64,000 nucleotides of DNA, taken from assembly GCA_017559505.1 (NCBI GenBank), contig JAFYSF010000008.1, positions 1 through 64,000 of the forward strand. The letters are read 5' to 3'. The stretch's first letter is position 1, and each line of letters starts with the position of its first letter. The notes beneath the pieces were generated by a model. It worked only from the letters and a program-made list of their open reading frames with translations, did not search any database and was not told the origin of the DNA. A program made the position numbers and the translations under genes. Source of the DNA: Paludibacteraceae bacterium (GTDB lineage: Bacteria > Bacteroidota > Bacteroidia > Bacteroidales > Paludibacteraceae). Shown here in pieces: positions 23,883 through 32,894 of the stretch.

Positions 23883-24863
23883 ATGCGATTGAGAGATTTT
23901 ATATTGTTTTTGCTTGTTTTTTGTGTGGCTTGTGAGCGTTATGAAGTGGGTGATGCGGAGTTGTTGGAGGTGGAGAGTTGGGATGTGGATTTTACTTTGG
24001 CTTCGGGGAATTGTGTGGTGTATGGTGATACGTTGTATGTGTTGTTTGGGCGAGAAGAGGGAGGTAGCGCGGAGAAGCCTTCGACAAAGTGGCGGCGTGC
24101 GGCGATGAATGATTTGGCAAATTTCGAGGAGAGAGATTTGCCTATGGGGGCGCGTGTGAATGGTGCGGCTATTGTTGTAGATGATAAATTGTATGCGGGG
24201 TTGGGTTTTCGTGGTAGGGTTTATGGTGAGAATTCTTATTTGCGAGATTGGTGGGAATATGATTTTGGCGCGAAAGAGTGGAGAAGGTTGGCAGATTTTC
24301 CGACTAAGGATGTGGTTGCTCCTATCGTGTGGGGGGATGAGGGGTATGTGTATACGCTGTATGGATCGAACGAGGGACCGAGCGGGGTGGTGTATCGTTA
24401 TGATATAAAGGGAGATAGTTGGGAGGTTTATGCAGAAACGACTAAGCCTTGGGCGAGATATAGGGCTTTGGGTGGTGTTGTTGGTGGAGGATTGTATTGT
24501 GGTGGAGTTTCTACGTTTGATTCGAAGCAGTATTGGTGGCGATATGATTGGCGAGGGAATGATTGGATGGAGTGTGCGAGAGTGCCTAAGTTTGCGCGTT
24601 TTTTTGCTTCTTCGGTTACGATTGGGGATTGTATTTACTTGTTGGGCGGTCGGAGTTGGGGCGGTTCGGAGACTCGAGAGCATTTTTATGAAACGATAAT
24701 TTTTTATGATACTCGGATTGATGAATGGAAGACTTTGGGGCGGATGGAGTGTGGAATTGAAAATATGATTGCTTTTGAATATGAGGGGGATTTGTATTGG
24801 GGATTGGGACAGAAAGAGGATGGGACATTCGTGACGAAAATATATAAGAAAATGAGGAATTAG
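23883..24863 (+). CDS. Kelch-repeat lipoprotein
   Basis: A 326-aa exported protein. The signal (MRLRDFILFLLVFCVAC) ends in a cysteine suited to lipidation. Several kelch-like blades follow, each with a GG or G-x-Y/W core (VYGDTLYVLFGREEGG, VDDKLYAGLGF, IGDCIYLLGGRSWGG, YEGDLYWGLGQ), so a beta-propeller is predicted. The frame opens at 23862, but that TTG lies in the promoter box, so an ATG at 23877 or 23883 is used; I chose 23883. It ends 2 nt before the Wzi-like gene. Coding is extremely G/T-rich. The ligand is unknown; the context suggests a role in surface polysaccharide. Confidence 0.75.
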   Translation: MRLRDFILFLLVFCVACERYEVGDAELLEVESWDVDFTLASGNCVVYGDTLYVLFGREEGGSAEKPSTKWRRAAMNDLANFEERDLPMGARVNGAAIVVDDKLYAGLGFRGRVYGENSYLRDWWEYDFGAKEWRRLADFPTKDVVAPIVWGDEGYVYTLYGSNEGPSGVVYRYDIKGDSWEVYAETTKPWARYRALGGVVGGGLYCGGVSTFDSKQYWWRYDWRGNDWMECARVPKFARFFASSVTIGDCIYLLGGRSWGGSETREHFYETIIFYDTRIDEWKTLGRMECGIENMIAFEYEGDLYWGLGQKEDGTFVTKIYKKMRN

Positions 24864-24865
24864 GG

Positions 24866-26305
24866 ATGAGAAATTGTAGGTTATTTGTTCTATCGCTGTT
24901 ATTGTTCCATGTTGCTTGTGTATGGGCTTGGGAATGGTGGCCATTGCCAATGGATTCGGCTGATAGCGGTCGGGATTCGTTAGTCTATTTTGGCGAATTT
25001 ATGGGATTGGCCTCATCGGGAGAATTTGCTCCATTTTGGTTTTCGACTAATAGAGATGGAGCTGTTTCGGTAGCACCATATAGTAGTTATTTGAGAATTG
25101 GCGTAGATAAAGAGGCTGTGCATTCGGCTCGGTGGTGGGATTATTCTTATGGAATAGATGTGTTGGGAGGAGGTGATATGTATGGGCTTGATGCTCAGAT
25201 AATGAAGCTATATGCTCATGGACGATTGTGGTGTTTTGATATAACTGCGGGGATTAAGCCTTTCGATATGGGTAATCAAGATTATGAGTTGTCGGCTGGA
25301 GGTTTTTTGTTTTCGCGCAATGCGCCTTCGATGCCACGAGTTTCGATTGGTATTGATAAATATACAGCTTTTCCGTTCACGTATGGTTATATGGAAATAA
25401 AAGGTGGCATTACTCAGGGTTGGTTCGTTGATAAAATCGGTGTGGAAAGAGCAATGTTGCATCATAAATATGTGGGAGTGCGCTTTGGAGGGAGATTGCC
25501 GGTTACGCTTAATTATGAATTTCATCATGCAGCACAATGGGGAGGGAAGTCGCCCGTTTATGGCGAATTAGGGTCGTCGTTTAGAGATTGGTGGACAGCG
25601 TTTAAGGCTTCGTCGGGAGGAGTGATGGCAAATGACCAAATAAATGCAATGGGCAATCATATTGTGTCGCAAATGTTAGGGTTAGAAGTGAAATGTGGAG
25701 GTTGGAGTGTGAATACATATTGGCAATTGTTGTTGGAAGATCCGCCTATCCGATTGATGTGGAGAGCAAAAAATGCTTCAGATGGACTGTGGGGAGTGGC
25801 GATAAAACAAAATAAGTGGGATTTTATTCATTCGTTGACATATGAGTTTTTTGCTACTACTGACCAAGCAGGACCTATGCATGATTTGGATGGTATTATA
25901 TTAGGAGGGAAAGATAATTATTTTAATAACATCGTTTATTTGCAAGGGTGGAGTCACTTTGGGCGTACTATAGGTAATCCGTTTGTTACCTCGCCAATTT
26001 ATGGAAGTTCAATCACGACTGAAAATAATCGCGCATTTACGCATCATATAGCCTTAAAAGGTGATATTTATGGGTTTAATTATTTGGTGAGATATAGTCA
26101 TTCAGATAATTTTGGCACATATGATTTGCCCATGAGAAGTTATAATAACTCGGTTTATTGTTCGGTGCAGAGACTGGTGCCACAGGCGTGGAATCTTAGT
26201 TTTGGGGTGTCGGTTGGAGCCGATTTTGGAACACAATTTGGTAATTCCTTTGGCGCAATGGTTACAATTTCTCGCCGAGGGATAATATGGAAATCTAAAA
26301 AATGA
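24866..26305 (+). CDS. Wzi-like capsule assembly outer-membrane protein
   Basis: A 479-aa protein with a signal peptide (about 1-21) and the beta-barrel pattern of the capsule-assembly Wzi family: GEFAPFWFSTNRDG near the N-terminus, alternating Trp/Tyr strands, and a family-like SHSDNFGTYD near the C-terminus. Wzi-type barrels help hold polysaccharide at the cell surface. Its stop overlaps the next start by 4 bp (ATGA), so it is translationally linked to the glycosyltransferases downstream. Identification is by fold-level similarity, not close sequence recall. Confidence 0.75.
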   Translation: MRNCRLFVLSLLLFHVACVWAWEWWPLPMDSADSGRDSLVYFGEFMGLASSGEFAPFWFSTNRDGAVSVAPYSSYLRIGVDKEAVHSARWWDYSYGIDVLGGGDMYGLDAQIMKLYAHGRLWCFDITAGIKPFDMGNQDYELSAGGFLFSRNAPSMPRVSIGIDKYTAFPFTYGYMEIKGGITQGWFVDKIGVERAMLHHKYVGVRFGGRLPVTLNYEFHHAAQWGGKSPVYGELGSSFRDWWTAFKASSGGVMANDQINAMGNHIVSQMLGLEVKCGGWSVNTYWQLLLEDPPIRLMWRAKNASDGLWGVAIKQNKWDFIHSLTYEFFATTDQAGPMHDLDGIILGGKDNYFNNIVYLQGWSHFGRTIGNPFVTSPIYGSSITTENNRAFTHHIALKGDIYGFNYLVRYSHSDNFGTYDLPMRSYNNSVYCSVQRLVPQAWNLSFGVSVGADFGTQFGNSFGAMVTISRRGIIWKSKK

Positions 26306-27012
26306 AAAAACTTTTAGTTATAACACCAGTAAAAAATTCAATTGAGTTGACAGAAAAAACTATTCGTGCAGTGATGAGTAGTATAGATGAGCAACAAATG
26401 AAATATGTTGTTTTTGATGATTTTTCAGACTGCGAAACCGCCCAAAAATTGGACGCTTTGGCTTGTGAGTTGAGTTTTGAAGTTGTTCATTTGTCAAATT
26501 TTATAGAGTCGCCTTCTCCAAATTATAGATATATTCTGCAAAAAGCGCAAGAGCGTGCGCTTGAAGCGGATGCACATTTGGTTATAGTAGAATCAGATGT
26601 TGTTGTTAATAGAGATACCTTTGTGAAATTGAATAAGACTGTAAAAGAGGGGGTTGGGCTTGTGGCGTCTGTCACGGTGGATGAAAAAGGAGAGGTGAAT
26701 TTTCCTTATCTATTTGCAAAAAAATGGAAAGAAGAAGATAAATCGACAAAAAAACGGATAAGTTTTTGTTGTACTTTGTTGACTAATGAGTTTTTGAAGT
26801 TATATGATTTCAGTTGTCTTGATTCAACAAAAGATTGGTATGATGTTTTTATATCGCATAAGAGCGTGGAATTGGGATTGCGTAATATTCTTATGATGTC
26901 GGACAAGGTTTTGCATAGACCACATAGTAGCCGTCCGTGGAAGTTGTTAAAGTACACTAACCCAGTGAAATATTATTGGATTAAATATACAAAAGGATTT
27001 GATAAGATTTGA
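26302..27012 (+). CDS. Glycosyltransferase family 2-like protein
   Basis: A 236-aa protein beginning MKKLLVITPVKNSIELTEKTI, a GT-A fold start. The family DxD is represented by VESDVVVNRDTF near residues 96-107. No membrane helix is present, so it would act on the cytoplasmic face. The C-terminal YWIKYTKGFDKI is unusual for the family. It starts inside the end of the Wzi-like gene and is followed 3 nt later by the next transferase. Donor and acceptor are unknown. Confidence 0.75.
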   Translation: MKKLLVITPVKNSIELTEKTIRAVMSSIDEQQMKYVVFDDFSDCETAQKLDALACELSFEVVHLSNFIESPSPNYRYILQKAQERALEADAHLVIVESDVVVNRDTFVKLNKTVKEGVGLVASVTVDEKGEVNFPYLFAKKWKEEDKSTKKRISFCCTLLTNEFLKLYDFSCLDSTKDWYDVFISHKSVELGLRNILMMSDKVLHRPHSSRPWKLLKYTNPVKYYWIKYTKGFDKI

Positions 27013-27015
27013 TGT

Positions 27016-28482
27016 ATGCTTGTATCTGTAATTGTACCTGTATATAATTCAGAAAAATATATTGCTGAAGCATTAGAATCTATATTAGCATCGGATTATG
27101 CTGATATAGAGGTGATTTGCGTTGATGATGGGTCGCAAGATAAATCATTGGAGATTTTGCAAAAATATGCTTTAGGGGATAGTCGGGTAAGAGTTTATTC
27201 ACAGCAGAATTCGGGGGCTTGTGTAGCACGTAATTATGCGATATCTTTGGCTAAAGGTGAATTTATTTTGCCTGTTGACTCTGATAATAAGATTACATCT
27301 ACTTTTATTTCTCGGGCTATGGCAGTTATGCTTTCTGATGCAGAGGTGAAAGTAGTTGCACCGCGGGCAATGTATTTTGGAGATAAGAGTGGAGAATGGA
27401 AGTTGCCACCGTTTTCGTTAAATTTGTTGGCGCGAAAGAATATAGTAGATACATGCGCATTGTTTCGTAAATCAGATTGGGAGCGAGTAGGGGGGTATTG
27501 TGCCGAAATAAAGACGAGAGAAGATTGGGCTTTTTGGATTGCGATATTAAAAGATGGGGGCAAGGTGGTGCGTTTGCCTGAGATAGAGTTTTTTTATCGA
27601 GTACGGGCAACATCAAAACGGGCTAGTAATCGGCATTTGAAATCTGATGTGATTGATACTTTAAATAGATTGCATCCTGAATTTTTTGAACGGGAATTAG
27701 GTGGACCATTACGCCACAGACGCAGTTTGTCAAAATTGATAAATGCTTTTTATCGCATTTTTCATCCAAGAAAAGTGCAGTTGGTTGATGAGTGTAAAGA
27801 TTGTGAGTATTGGGTAAAATCATTGCCTATAAGGTGGTGTAATAAGGAAGGAGAGGTAATTCATAATCGTCGTAATGAATTGAGGAAGATGAGATTGGGT
27901 GATGTAGATGTGGTTGTAAAATCTTTTGCTATTCCGAATTTTATCAATCGTTTAGTTTATGGCGTTTTTCGTAAATCTAAGGCTCAACGTTCTTATGAAT
28001 ATGCAGTAAGACTAAATGCATTGGGAATAAAATCCCCTGCGCCAATTGCTTATTATACCGAACGGTGCGGTCTATTGTTTTCTAAGAGTTATTACATATC
28101 TAAAAAAAGTGGTTGTCGTTATACTTTTTATGATGTGATTGATAACGAGAGTTTAGAGCACAGAGATTTGTATCTACGGCATATAGGAAAGATGACAGCT
28201 AAAATGCATAATTTGGGCATCTATCCTCTTGATTATTCAGGTGGGAATATTTTGCTTGATGTTGTGGATGGACAACCGCAATTTGAATTGGTCGATTTGA
28301 ATCGTATGAGATTTGGTGACGTTGATATAGACAAAGGTTGTCGAGGTTTTGAGCGTCTAAATGTGGAGGCGTCGGCATTGAAAATTATGGCGCAAGAATA
28401 TGCTAAAGAAAGAGGCTTTGATGAAAATAAATGTATTGAGTTAATTCATAAATATCGTTGGAGTAAACATCAAAAACAATGA
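27016..28482 (+). CDS. GT2 glycosyltransferase fused to Kdo/LPS-kinase-like domain
   Basis: A 488-aa two-domain protein. Residues 1-230 form a GT-A/GT2 transferase (SVIVPVYNSEKYIAEALESIL; DDGSQDKSLEIL; DSDNK as DxD; REDWAFW). Residues about 265-488 form a kinase of the InaA/KdkA/WaaP type. It has a Lys in VVVKSF, a catalytic-loop equivalent LDYSGGNILLD and the metal-site equivalent LVDLNRMRFG. Such kinases phosphorylate Kdo or heptose in the lipopolysaccharide core. The fusion implies sugar addition and phosphorylation of the same core. It overlaps the next gene by 4 bp. Confidence 0.85.
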   Translation: MLVSVIVPVYNSEKYIAEALESILASDYADIEVICVDDGSQDKSLEILQKYALGDSRVRVYSQQNSGACVARNYAISLAKGEFILPVDSDNKITSTFISRAMAVMLSDAEVKVVAPRAMYFGDKSGEWKLPPFSLNLLARKNIVDTCALFRKSDWERVGGYCAEIKTREDWAFWIAILKDGGKVVRLPEIEFFYRVRATSKRASNRHLKSDVIDTLNRLHPEFFERELGGPLRHRRSLSKLINAFYRIFHPRKVQLVDECKDCEYWVKSLPIRWCNKEGEVIHNRRNELRKMRLGDVDVVVKSFAIPNFINRLVYGVFRKSKAQRSYEYAVRLNALGIKSPAPIAYYTERCGLLFSKSYYISKKSGCRYTFYDVIDNESLEHRDLYLRHIGKMTAKMHNLGIYPLDYSGGNILLDVVDGQPQFELVDLNRMRFGDVDIDKGCRGFERLNVEASALKIMAQEYAKERGFDENKCIELIHKYRWSKHQKQ

Positions 28483-29285
28483 AAGCAACAGTAATTATCT
28501 CTGTATATAAGAATGTTAAGGCGTTGTGTCTTATCCTTGAGTCTTTGCGAGTTCAAACTTGTAAAGATTTTGATGTAATTATTTCTGAAGACGGCGAAGA
28601 TGCTTCTATGCGTTTATTTGTCGAGCGATATGATTGGTTTTGTTCTTATAAACATTTGACTCAAGCAGATGAAGGATGGCGTAAAAATCGAGCTCTTAAT
28701 CGTGCAATTTTAGCAGCAAACAATGATTGGTTGATTTTTATTGATGGTGATTGTGTAGTGCATCGGAGGTTTGTTGAGATGCATCTTCGCTATGCCAAAC
28801 CTAATAAAATATTGTTAGGCAAGCGAGTTAAGCTCTCGAATAATCTATCTGCTCAGTTGCTTGACAATACACTTTCTGTTTCAGAGTTATCGGCTTTGAT
28901 GTGGCAATTGTTGTTTTTCAATAGAGGGTGTAAGTATGTCGATGAAGCGCTTTTTATTCCTTATTTTCTCTCTTTTTCGTTGCGGTCAACTCGCAGTCTT
29001 ACTGGGTGTAATATGTCTTTTTCGCGTGAGGCGATTATGTCAATAAATGGATTTGATGAAGATTATGTGCGTCCTGCGATAGGAGAAGACGTTGATATTT
29101 ATTGGCGTTTAAAAGCAAACGGTTACGAACCTGTTAGTATTCGTAACCGAGCAATAGCATATCATCTTTATCATAAAGAGAATTGGACCGAGCAAGAAGA
29201 GAATGAAGCTTTGATGAATCGCAATAAAGCGAAAAATCAGGTTGTTTGCCTTAATGGTATTTCTAATCACTTTCCGACAATTTAG
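28479..29285 (+). CDS. Glycosyltransferase family 2 with galactosyltransferase-like C-domain
   Basis: A 268-aa transferase. The start TVIISVYKNVKALCLILESLRVQT and the DGDCVVHRRFVEMH DxD segment (about 87-100) mark GT2. The segment TGCNMSFSREAIMSINGFDED..GEDVDIYWRLKANG (about 167-205) is the Glyco_transf_7C-type substrate domain seen in chondroitin-type and LPS transferases. It is the last gene of the + strand glycan operon and ends overlapping the convergent O-antigen ligase gene by 23 bp. Confidence 0.88.
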   Translation: MKATVIISVYKNVKALCLILESLRVQTCKDFDVIISEDGEDASMRLFVERYDWFCSYKHLTQADEGWRKNRALNRAILAANNDWLIFIDGDCVVHRRFVEMHLRYAKPNKILLGKRVKLSNNLSAQLLDNTLSVSELSALMWQLLFFNRGCKYVDEALFIPYFLSFSLRSTRSLTGCNMSFSREAIMSINGFDEDYVRPAIGEDVDIYWRLKANGYEPVSIRNRAIAYHLYHKENWTEQEENEALMNRNKAKNQVVCLNGISNHFPTI

Positions 29286-30513
29286 TGTTGATGAAAAAAT
29301 ATATCAACCAGCAAAAAAGAAATATTTGATAATGAGCCGTGAATGATTCTACCATTGCTTGTATTCCAAATATTAAGATGATGAAAGACAGGTATAATTG
29401 TCTTTTGTTTTTTGTAAATACAATAGGTAATAGGAACATTAAAAGAGTTATAATTATTCCTATTAGTCCAAATTCTACAGCAGATTCCAAAAATGCATTG
29501 TGGCAATGGAATCTGTTTTTGTTATAATCTGGGTCTAATAAGTACCAATGTTCCCAAAATTCAGCTAAGTCTTTATTGTTTGTTACTCGTTCGATGAATA
29601 ATTCTTTGCCTAGACACACTCCATGTCCCAATATCGGCTTTTCTTTGATTATATCAATCGAGGTTTTCCATACATACATTCTCGGCTCTTTGACCAATTC
29701 GTTCAAATTTAGTCGGTTGTGATGACTTGCAATGCACAAAAGGGCTATTGAAACAATCATCAAGCTCGGGATTAAAAATTTCGGCTTGTATTGGTGTATT
29801 GTTATTCCTATAAATAGCCATATCAGTATGTTAGCTATTATGAATCCCGCCCTACCTTCATTCAACAATAGTGATATATAAATAATTAGAATACCGAGCA
29901 AAGGGAGAATAGCATTCCATTTTTTTCTCTTTTCGTGTATGTATACAAAGCAAATAGCTATTGTGCAATTTAGGTATTGGTTCAGTCCTATATGTGTCGT
30001 ATGCAAGGCTTTATGCCTTATTACAGGCAAAATAGTCCTTATTTCTTCTATCGTTGTTGGTTGATGCTCAGTTACTTTGTAGGTTAAATACCCTATTGCA
30101 ATTAGCGACGTAACCAACATCGTATAGGCTATATGCGAAATTTTTATTTTGGGGTTGATTGCGCAGGTCAATCCTAAAAGTCCAAATACCAAAAATGGTA
30201 GCCTTGTGTCTGTTGAATGAAAATATATTTGCGCATTGCAATCTTCAAACAAATGCCATATCCACATAGCGGCATAAAAAAACGCCATTGTGGCAAAAAC
30301 GTATTTGGTGTTATGCCACTTTAAGCCTTTGTATCGGCGATTTACTACTATGTCAACTATCAAACTTGCAAAATACACGTATAGTGCAACTTTTTGATAA
30401 TTAAATGGTAGGATAAACGTGCTTAGTAAATATATTGTCGATAATACATTAATCCATTCTACCGCAGTCGGTAGAATGGATTTCATGTTATTATGCGCAA
30501 ATTTTGTTGTCAT
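29263..30513 (-). CDS. O-antigen ligase / polymerase family membrane protein
   Basis: A 416-aa protein with about ten membrane helices. The large periplasmic loop typical of Wzy/WaaL/RfaL proteins includes HTTHIGLNQYLN, the GHGVCLG motif and HCHNAFLESAVEFGLIGI with its conserved His and Glu. WaaL transfers polymer to lipid A-core; Wzy polymerises repeat units; the sequence does not separate them. It starts with a 1-bp overlap on the metK stop (TAATG), so the two are co-transcribed. The role fits the adjacent glycan genes on the opposite strand. Confidence 0.85.
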   Translation of the reverse strand: MTTKFAHNNMKSILPTAVEWINVLSTIYLLSTFILPFNYQKVALYVYFASLIVDIVVNRRYKGLKWHNTKYVFATMAFFYAAMWIWHLFEDCNAQIYFHSTDTRLPFLVFGLLGLTCAINPKIKISHIAYTMLVTSLIAIGYLTYKVTEHQPTTIEEIRTILPVIRHKALHTTHIGLNQYLNCTIAICFVYIHEKRKKWNAILPLLGILIIYISLLLNEGRAGFIIANILIWLFIGITIHQYKPKFLIPSLMIVSIALLCIASHHNRLNLNELVKEPRMYVWKTSIDIIKEKPILGHGVCLGKELFIERVTNNKDLAEFWEHWYLLDPDYNKNRFHCHNAFLESAVEFGLIGIIITLLMFLLPIVFTKNKRQLYLSFIILIFGIQAMVESFTAHYQIFLFCWLIYFFINTKLSESD

Positions 30514-31793
30514 TAAAGGTTAAATTCTGCTTTAACTTTTTCAACGAAGTCTAATTTTTCCCAAGTAAACAATTCAACTTCGTAGCAGCGATATGGCTCA
30601 TATCTAGTTTCATAGCATTTTGTCACTGTGCGAGGCGTGCGACCCATATGTCCGTATGATGCTGTTTCTGCATAGATAGGATTACGAAGTTTCAAGCGTT
30701 GTTCAATAGCGTATGGGCGCATGTCAAATATTTTCAACACACGTTCAGCAATTTCGCCATCGCTCATAGCCACTTTCGATTTGCCATAAGTGTTGATATA
30801 TAAACTCACAGGCTCAGCCACACCAATAGCGTATGCCACTTGCACCAATATTTCGTCCGAAACACCTGCAGCCACAAGGTTTTTTGCTATATGACGTGCA
30901 GCGTATGCTGCCGAGCGGTCCACTTTCGATGGGTCTTTACCCGAGAATGCACCACCTCCGTGCGCACCTTTACCGCCGTATGTATCAACGATAATTTTAC
31001 GACCGGTCAAACCCGTGTCGCCGTGAGGGCCACCAATCACAAACTTGCCTGTTGGATTTACGTGTAGGATAATATCACCTTTGAAATATTTTGCCAAGTA
31101 AGGATATTTCTCCAAAACGCGAGGCAAAAGTATCTTCTCCACATCTTCGTGAATTAGTTTCACCATTGCTTTGTCAGCCTCCTCTTGCGAGATAAAATCA
31201 TTCGCTGTAATAAACTCATCGTGTTGAGTCGAAACCACAATAGTATGCACTCTTTCAGGGTAACCATTGTCGTCGTATTCGATAGTTACTTGACTCTTTG
31301 AGTCCGGACGAAGATATGTCATCTCTTTTCCCTCTTTACGAATTGCAGCCAATTCAATCAAAAGTATATGGCTCAAAGCCAACGACAAAGGCATATAATC
31401 ATCAGTCTCATTACAAGCATAACCAAACATCATACCTTGGTCGCCTGCACCTTGATTTTCAGCCTCAGCACGCTCTACGCCACGATTGATATCAGCCGAT
31501 TGTTCGTGTATAGCCGACAACACACCGCACGAATTACCCTCAAACATATACTCGCTTTTTGTGTAACCGATGCGATTAATCACCTTACGTGCAACATCTT
31601 GCACATCTACATAAGCCTTACTTTTCACTTCGCCACCAAGCACAACTTGTCCTGTAGTAACAAAAGTTTCACATGCCACTTTCGATTGAGGATCGAACGC
31701 CAAAAATTCGTCCAAAATAGCATCACTAATTTGGTCAGCCACTTTATCTGGATGACCTTCTGAAACCGATTCAGATGTAAATAAATAACCCAT
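30513..31793 (-). CDS. metK: S-adenosylmethionine synthetase
   Basis: Makes SAM from methionine and ATP. The 426-aa protein has [16 protein letters not shown] at the N-terminus, [12 protein letters not shown] (ATP site) and [19 protein letters not shown] (P-loop-like) in the usual order. The length is slightly above the E. coli enzyme (384), as in Bacteroidota. It lies behind a SAM-II type riboswitch and a strong promoter, so it is probably shut down when SAM is high. It is followed by the O-antigen ligase in the same transcript. Confidence 0.97.
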   Translation of the reverse strand: MGYLFTSESVSEGHPDKVADQISDAILDEFLAFDPQSKVACETFVTTGQVVLGGEVKSKAYVDVQDVARKVINRIGYTKSEYMFEGNSCGVLSAIHEQSADINRGVERAEAENQGAGDQGMMFGYACNETDDYMPLSLALSHILLIELAAIRKEGKEMTYLRPDSKSQVTIEYDDNGYPERVHTIVVSTQHDEFITANDFISQEEADKAMVKLIHEDVEKILLPRVLEKYPYLAKYFKGDIILHVNPTGKFVIGGPHGDTGLTGRKIIVDTYGGKGAHGGGAFSGKDPSKVDRSAAYAARHIAKNLVAAGVSDEILVQVAYAIGVAEPVSLYINTYGKSKVAMSDGEIAERVLKIFDMRPYAIEQRLKLRNPIYAETASYGHMGRTPRTVTKCYETRYEPYRCYEVELFTWEKLDFVEKVKAEFNL

Positions 31794-31799
31794 AATAAT

Positions 31800-31840
31800 T
31801 AAAAATTTAAAGATTAAAAATTTAAAGATTAAAAATTAAT
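31800..31840 (-). repeat. 15-bp direct repeats before metK
   Basis: Two and a half copies of AAAAATTTAAAGATT lie immediately upstream of the metK start, in the leader after the riboswitch. Confidence 0.7.
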
Positions 31841-31847
31841 ATTAGGG

Positions 31848-31961
31848 GATTTGACTTCGAAAAAACAAAAGGAAATAAATCGCGCAGATATAGCGCACAG
31901 ACATACTCCATTTTAGCATTTTTTTCTGTGGTTGCAAGCAGTCAAATCTCTCCACATTTTC
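31848..31961 (-). promoter_or_regulatory. SAM-II riboswitch and expression platform of metK
   Basis: On the - strand, the aptamer is 31906-31956. P1 pairs 31952-31956 with 31927-31931 (UGUGG/CCACA). The enclosed loop has the SAM-II sequence GAUUUGACUGCUUGCAA. It is followed, after an A-rich run, by AUGCUAAAAUGGAG, the pseudoknot strand. This agrees in order and spacing with the SAM-II (metA/metX) riboswitch class. Downstream, 31848-31856 is a perfect 9-nt complement of loop bases 31940-31948, an apparent anti-aptamer near the metK start. The transcription start predicted from the promoter falls only a few nt before the aptamer. Confidence 0.82.
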
Positions 31962-31967
31962 ACACCG

Positions 31968-32165
31968 CAAAGTTACAAAAAATATTTCAATTACGCAACC
32001 CCCTTCGAATTTGCAATTTTCAACTCCTAATTTCTCATTCCTCATTCCACATTCCTCATTCCACATTCCTCATTCCACATTCTCTCCTTACTCTCAATAT
32101 ACTATAAATATACCATAAATATATGATAAATATACTATAAACATACTATAAATATACTATAACTT
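31968..32165 (-). promoter_or_regulatory. Repeat-plus-promoter cassette, copy B (metK promoter)
   Basis: Read on the - strand it repeats the order of copy A (23686-23864): 11-bp array (32096-32165), a spacer, heptamers (32034-32082, alternating GAATGTG/GAATGAG), then TTG (31996-31998), 20 bp, TAACTTTG (31968-31975). Bases 31968-32023 match copy A almost exactly. Confidence 0.85.
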
Positions 32166-32245
32166 TACCTGCAAAGATATTTCTCCCATTCCTTTTTTTA
32201 ACAAAAATTATGAATTTCCAACTATGAATTATGAATTAAAATAAC

Positions 32246-32253
32246 TAACTTTG
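32246..32253 (+). promoter_or_regulatory. FKBP operon -7 box
   Basis: TAACTTTG 27 bp before the first FKBP gene. No clear -33 element. Confidence 0.55.
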
Positions 32254-32279
32254 CAAGTCAAATTTTAAACTAAAATACA

Positions 32280-32876
32280 ATGGATAAAACAAGTTATGCA
32301 GTTGGCCTAAGTTTCGGTCAACATCTTGCTCAAAGCAAAATCAAAGGTCTTGACTATCAATCTTTTGCAAAAGGTGTGGAAGCAATGTGCGAAGGCAAAC
32401 AACCTGAAATTGACCTCAAAGAAGCACAAGAATTATTAAATAAATTTTTCACTAAGCTCGAAGAAGAAGCAAAAGCTCAATTTGCTCAAGTTCGTGAAGC
32501 TGGCGAAAAATTCTTGGAAGAAAACGCAAAACGTGCAAACGTCGTAACTCTCCCAAGCGGTCTTCAATACGAAATCATCACCGAAGCAATCGGACAAAAA
32601 CCAGTTGCAACCGACAAAGTTAAAGTTCACTATCACGGTACATTGATCGATGGCACAGTTTTTGATAGTTCAGTACGTCGTGGCGAACCTGCTACATTTG
32701 GCGTAACTCAAGTAATTCAAGGTTGGGTCGAAGGTCTCCAACTCATGCCTGTAGGCTCAAAATGGAAACTCTACATCCCTTACAACCTTGCTTACGGTGA
32801 ACAAGGCGCAGGACAAATGATTGCTCCTTACTCAGCTCTTATTTTCGAAGTTGAACTTCTCGAAATTGTTAAATAA
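32280..32876 (+). CDS. FKBP-type peptidyl-prolyl isomerase
   Basis: A 198-aa isomerase that speeds proline cis-trans changes in folding proteins. There is a short FKBP_N dimerisation helix region (1-85) without a signal peptide, so it is cytoplasmic or exported by an unseen route. The FKBP domain (about 95-198) contains [22 protein letters not shown] and [32 protein letters not shown] with the aromatic pocket residues. It is followed 18 nt later by a lipoprotein paralogue whose FKBP domain is nearly the same. AAC/GGT/CGT codons suggest high expression. Confidence 0.95.
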   Translation: MDKTSYAVGLSFGQHLAQSKIKGLDYQSFAKGVEAMCEGKQPEIDLKEAQELLNKFFTKLEEEAKAQFAQVREAGEKFLEENAKRANVVTLPSGLQYEIITEAIGQKPVATDKVKVHYHGTLIDGTVFDSSVRRGEPATFGVTQVIQGWVEGLQLMPVGSKWKLYIPYNLAYGEQGAGQMIAPYSALIFEVELLEIVK

Positions 32877-32894
32877 TTAAAATAAACAAACACA

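Noticed and set aside
23718-24950. 410-aa ORF antisense to the kelch gene
   Set aside because: Caused by the G/T-rich coding strand, which leaves few stops on the opposite strand; low-complexity product and runs through the promoter cassette.
30478-30530. Possible dif site (ATTATGCGCAAATTTTG)
   Set aside because: Only one XerC/D half looks dif-like, the other arm does not match, and it overlaps coding sequence.
31842-32066. 74-aa - strand ORF
   Set aside because: Its N-terminal codons are heptamer repeats (MWNEECGMRNE...) and it runs through the metK promoter and riboswitch.
31988-32090. CRISPR array (CTCATTCCACATTC repeats)
   Set aside because: Direct heptamers without spacers of constant size; no cas genes in the window.
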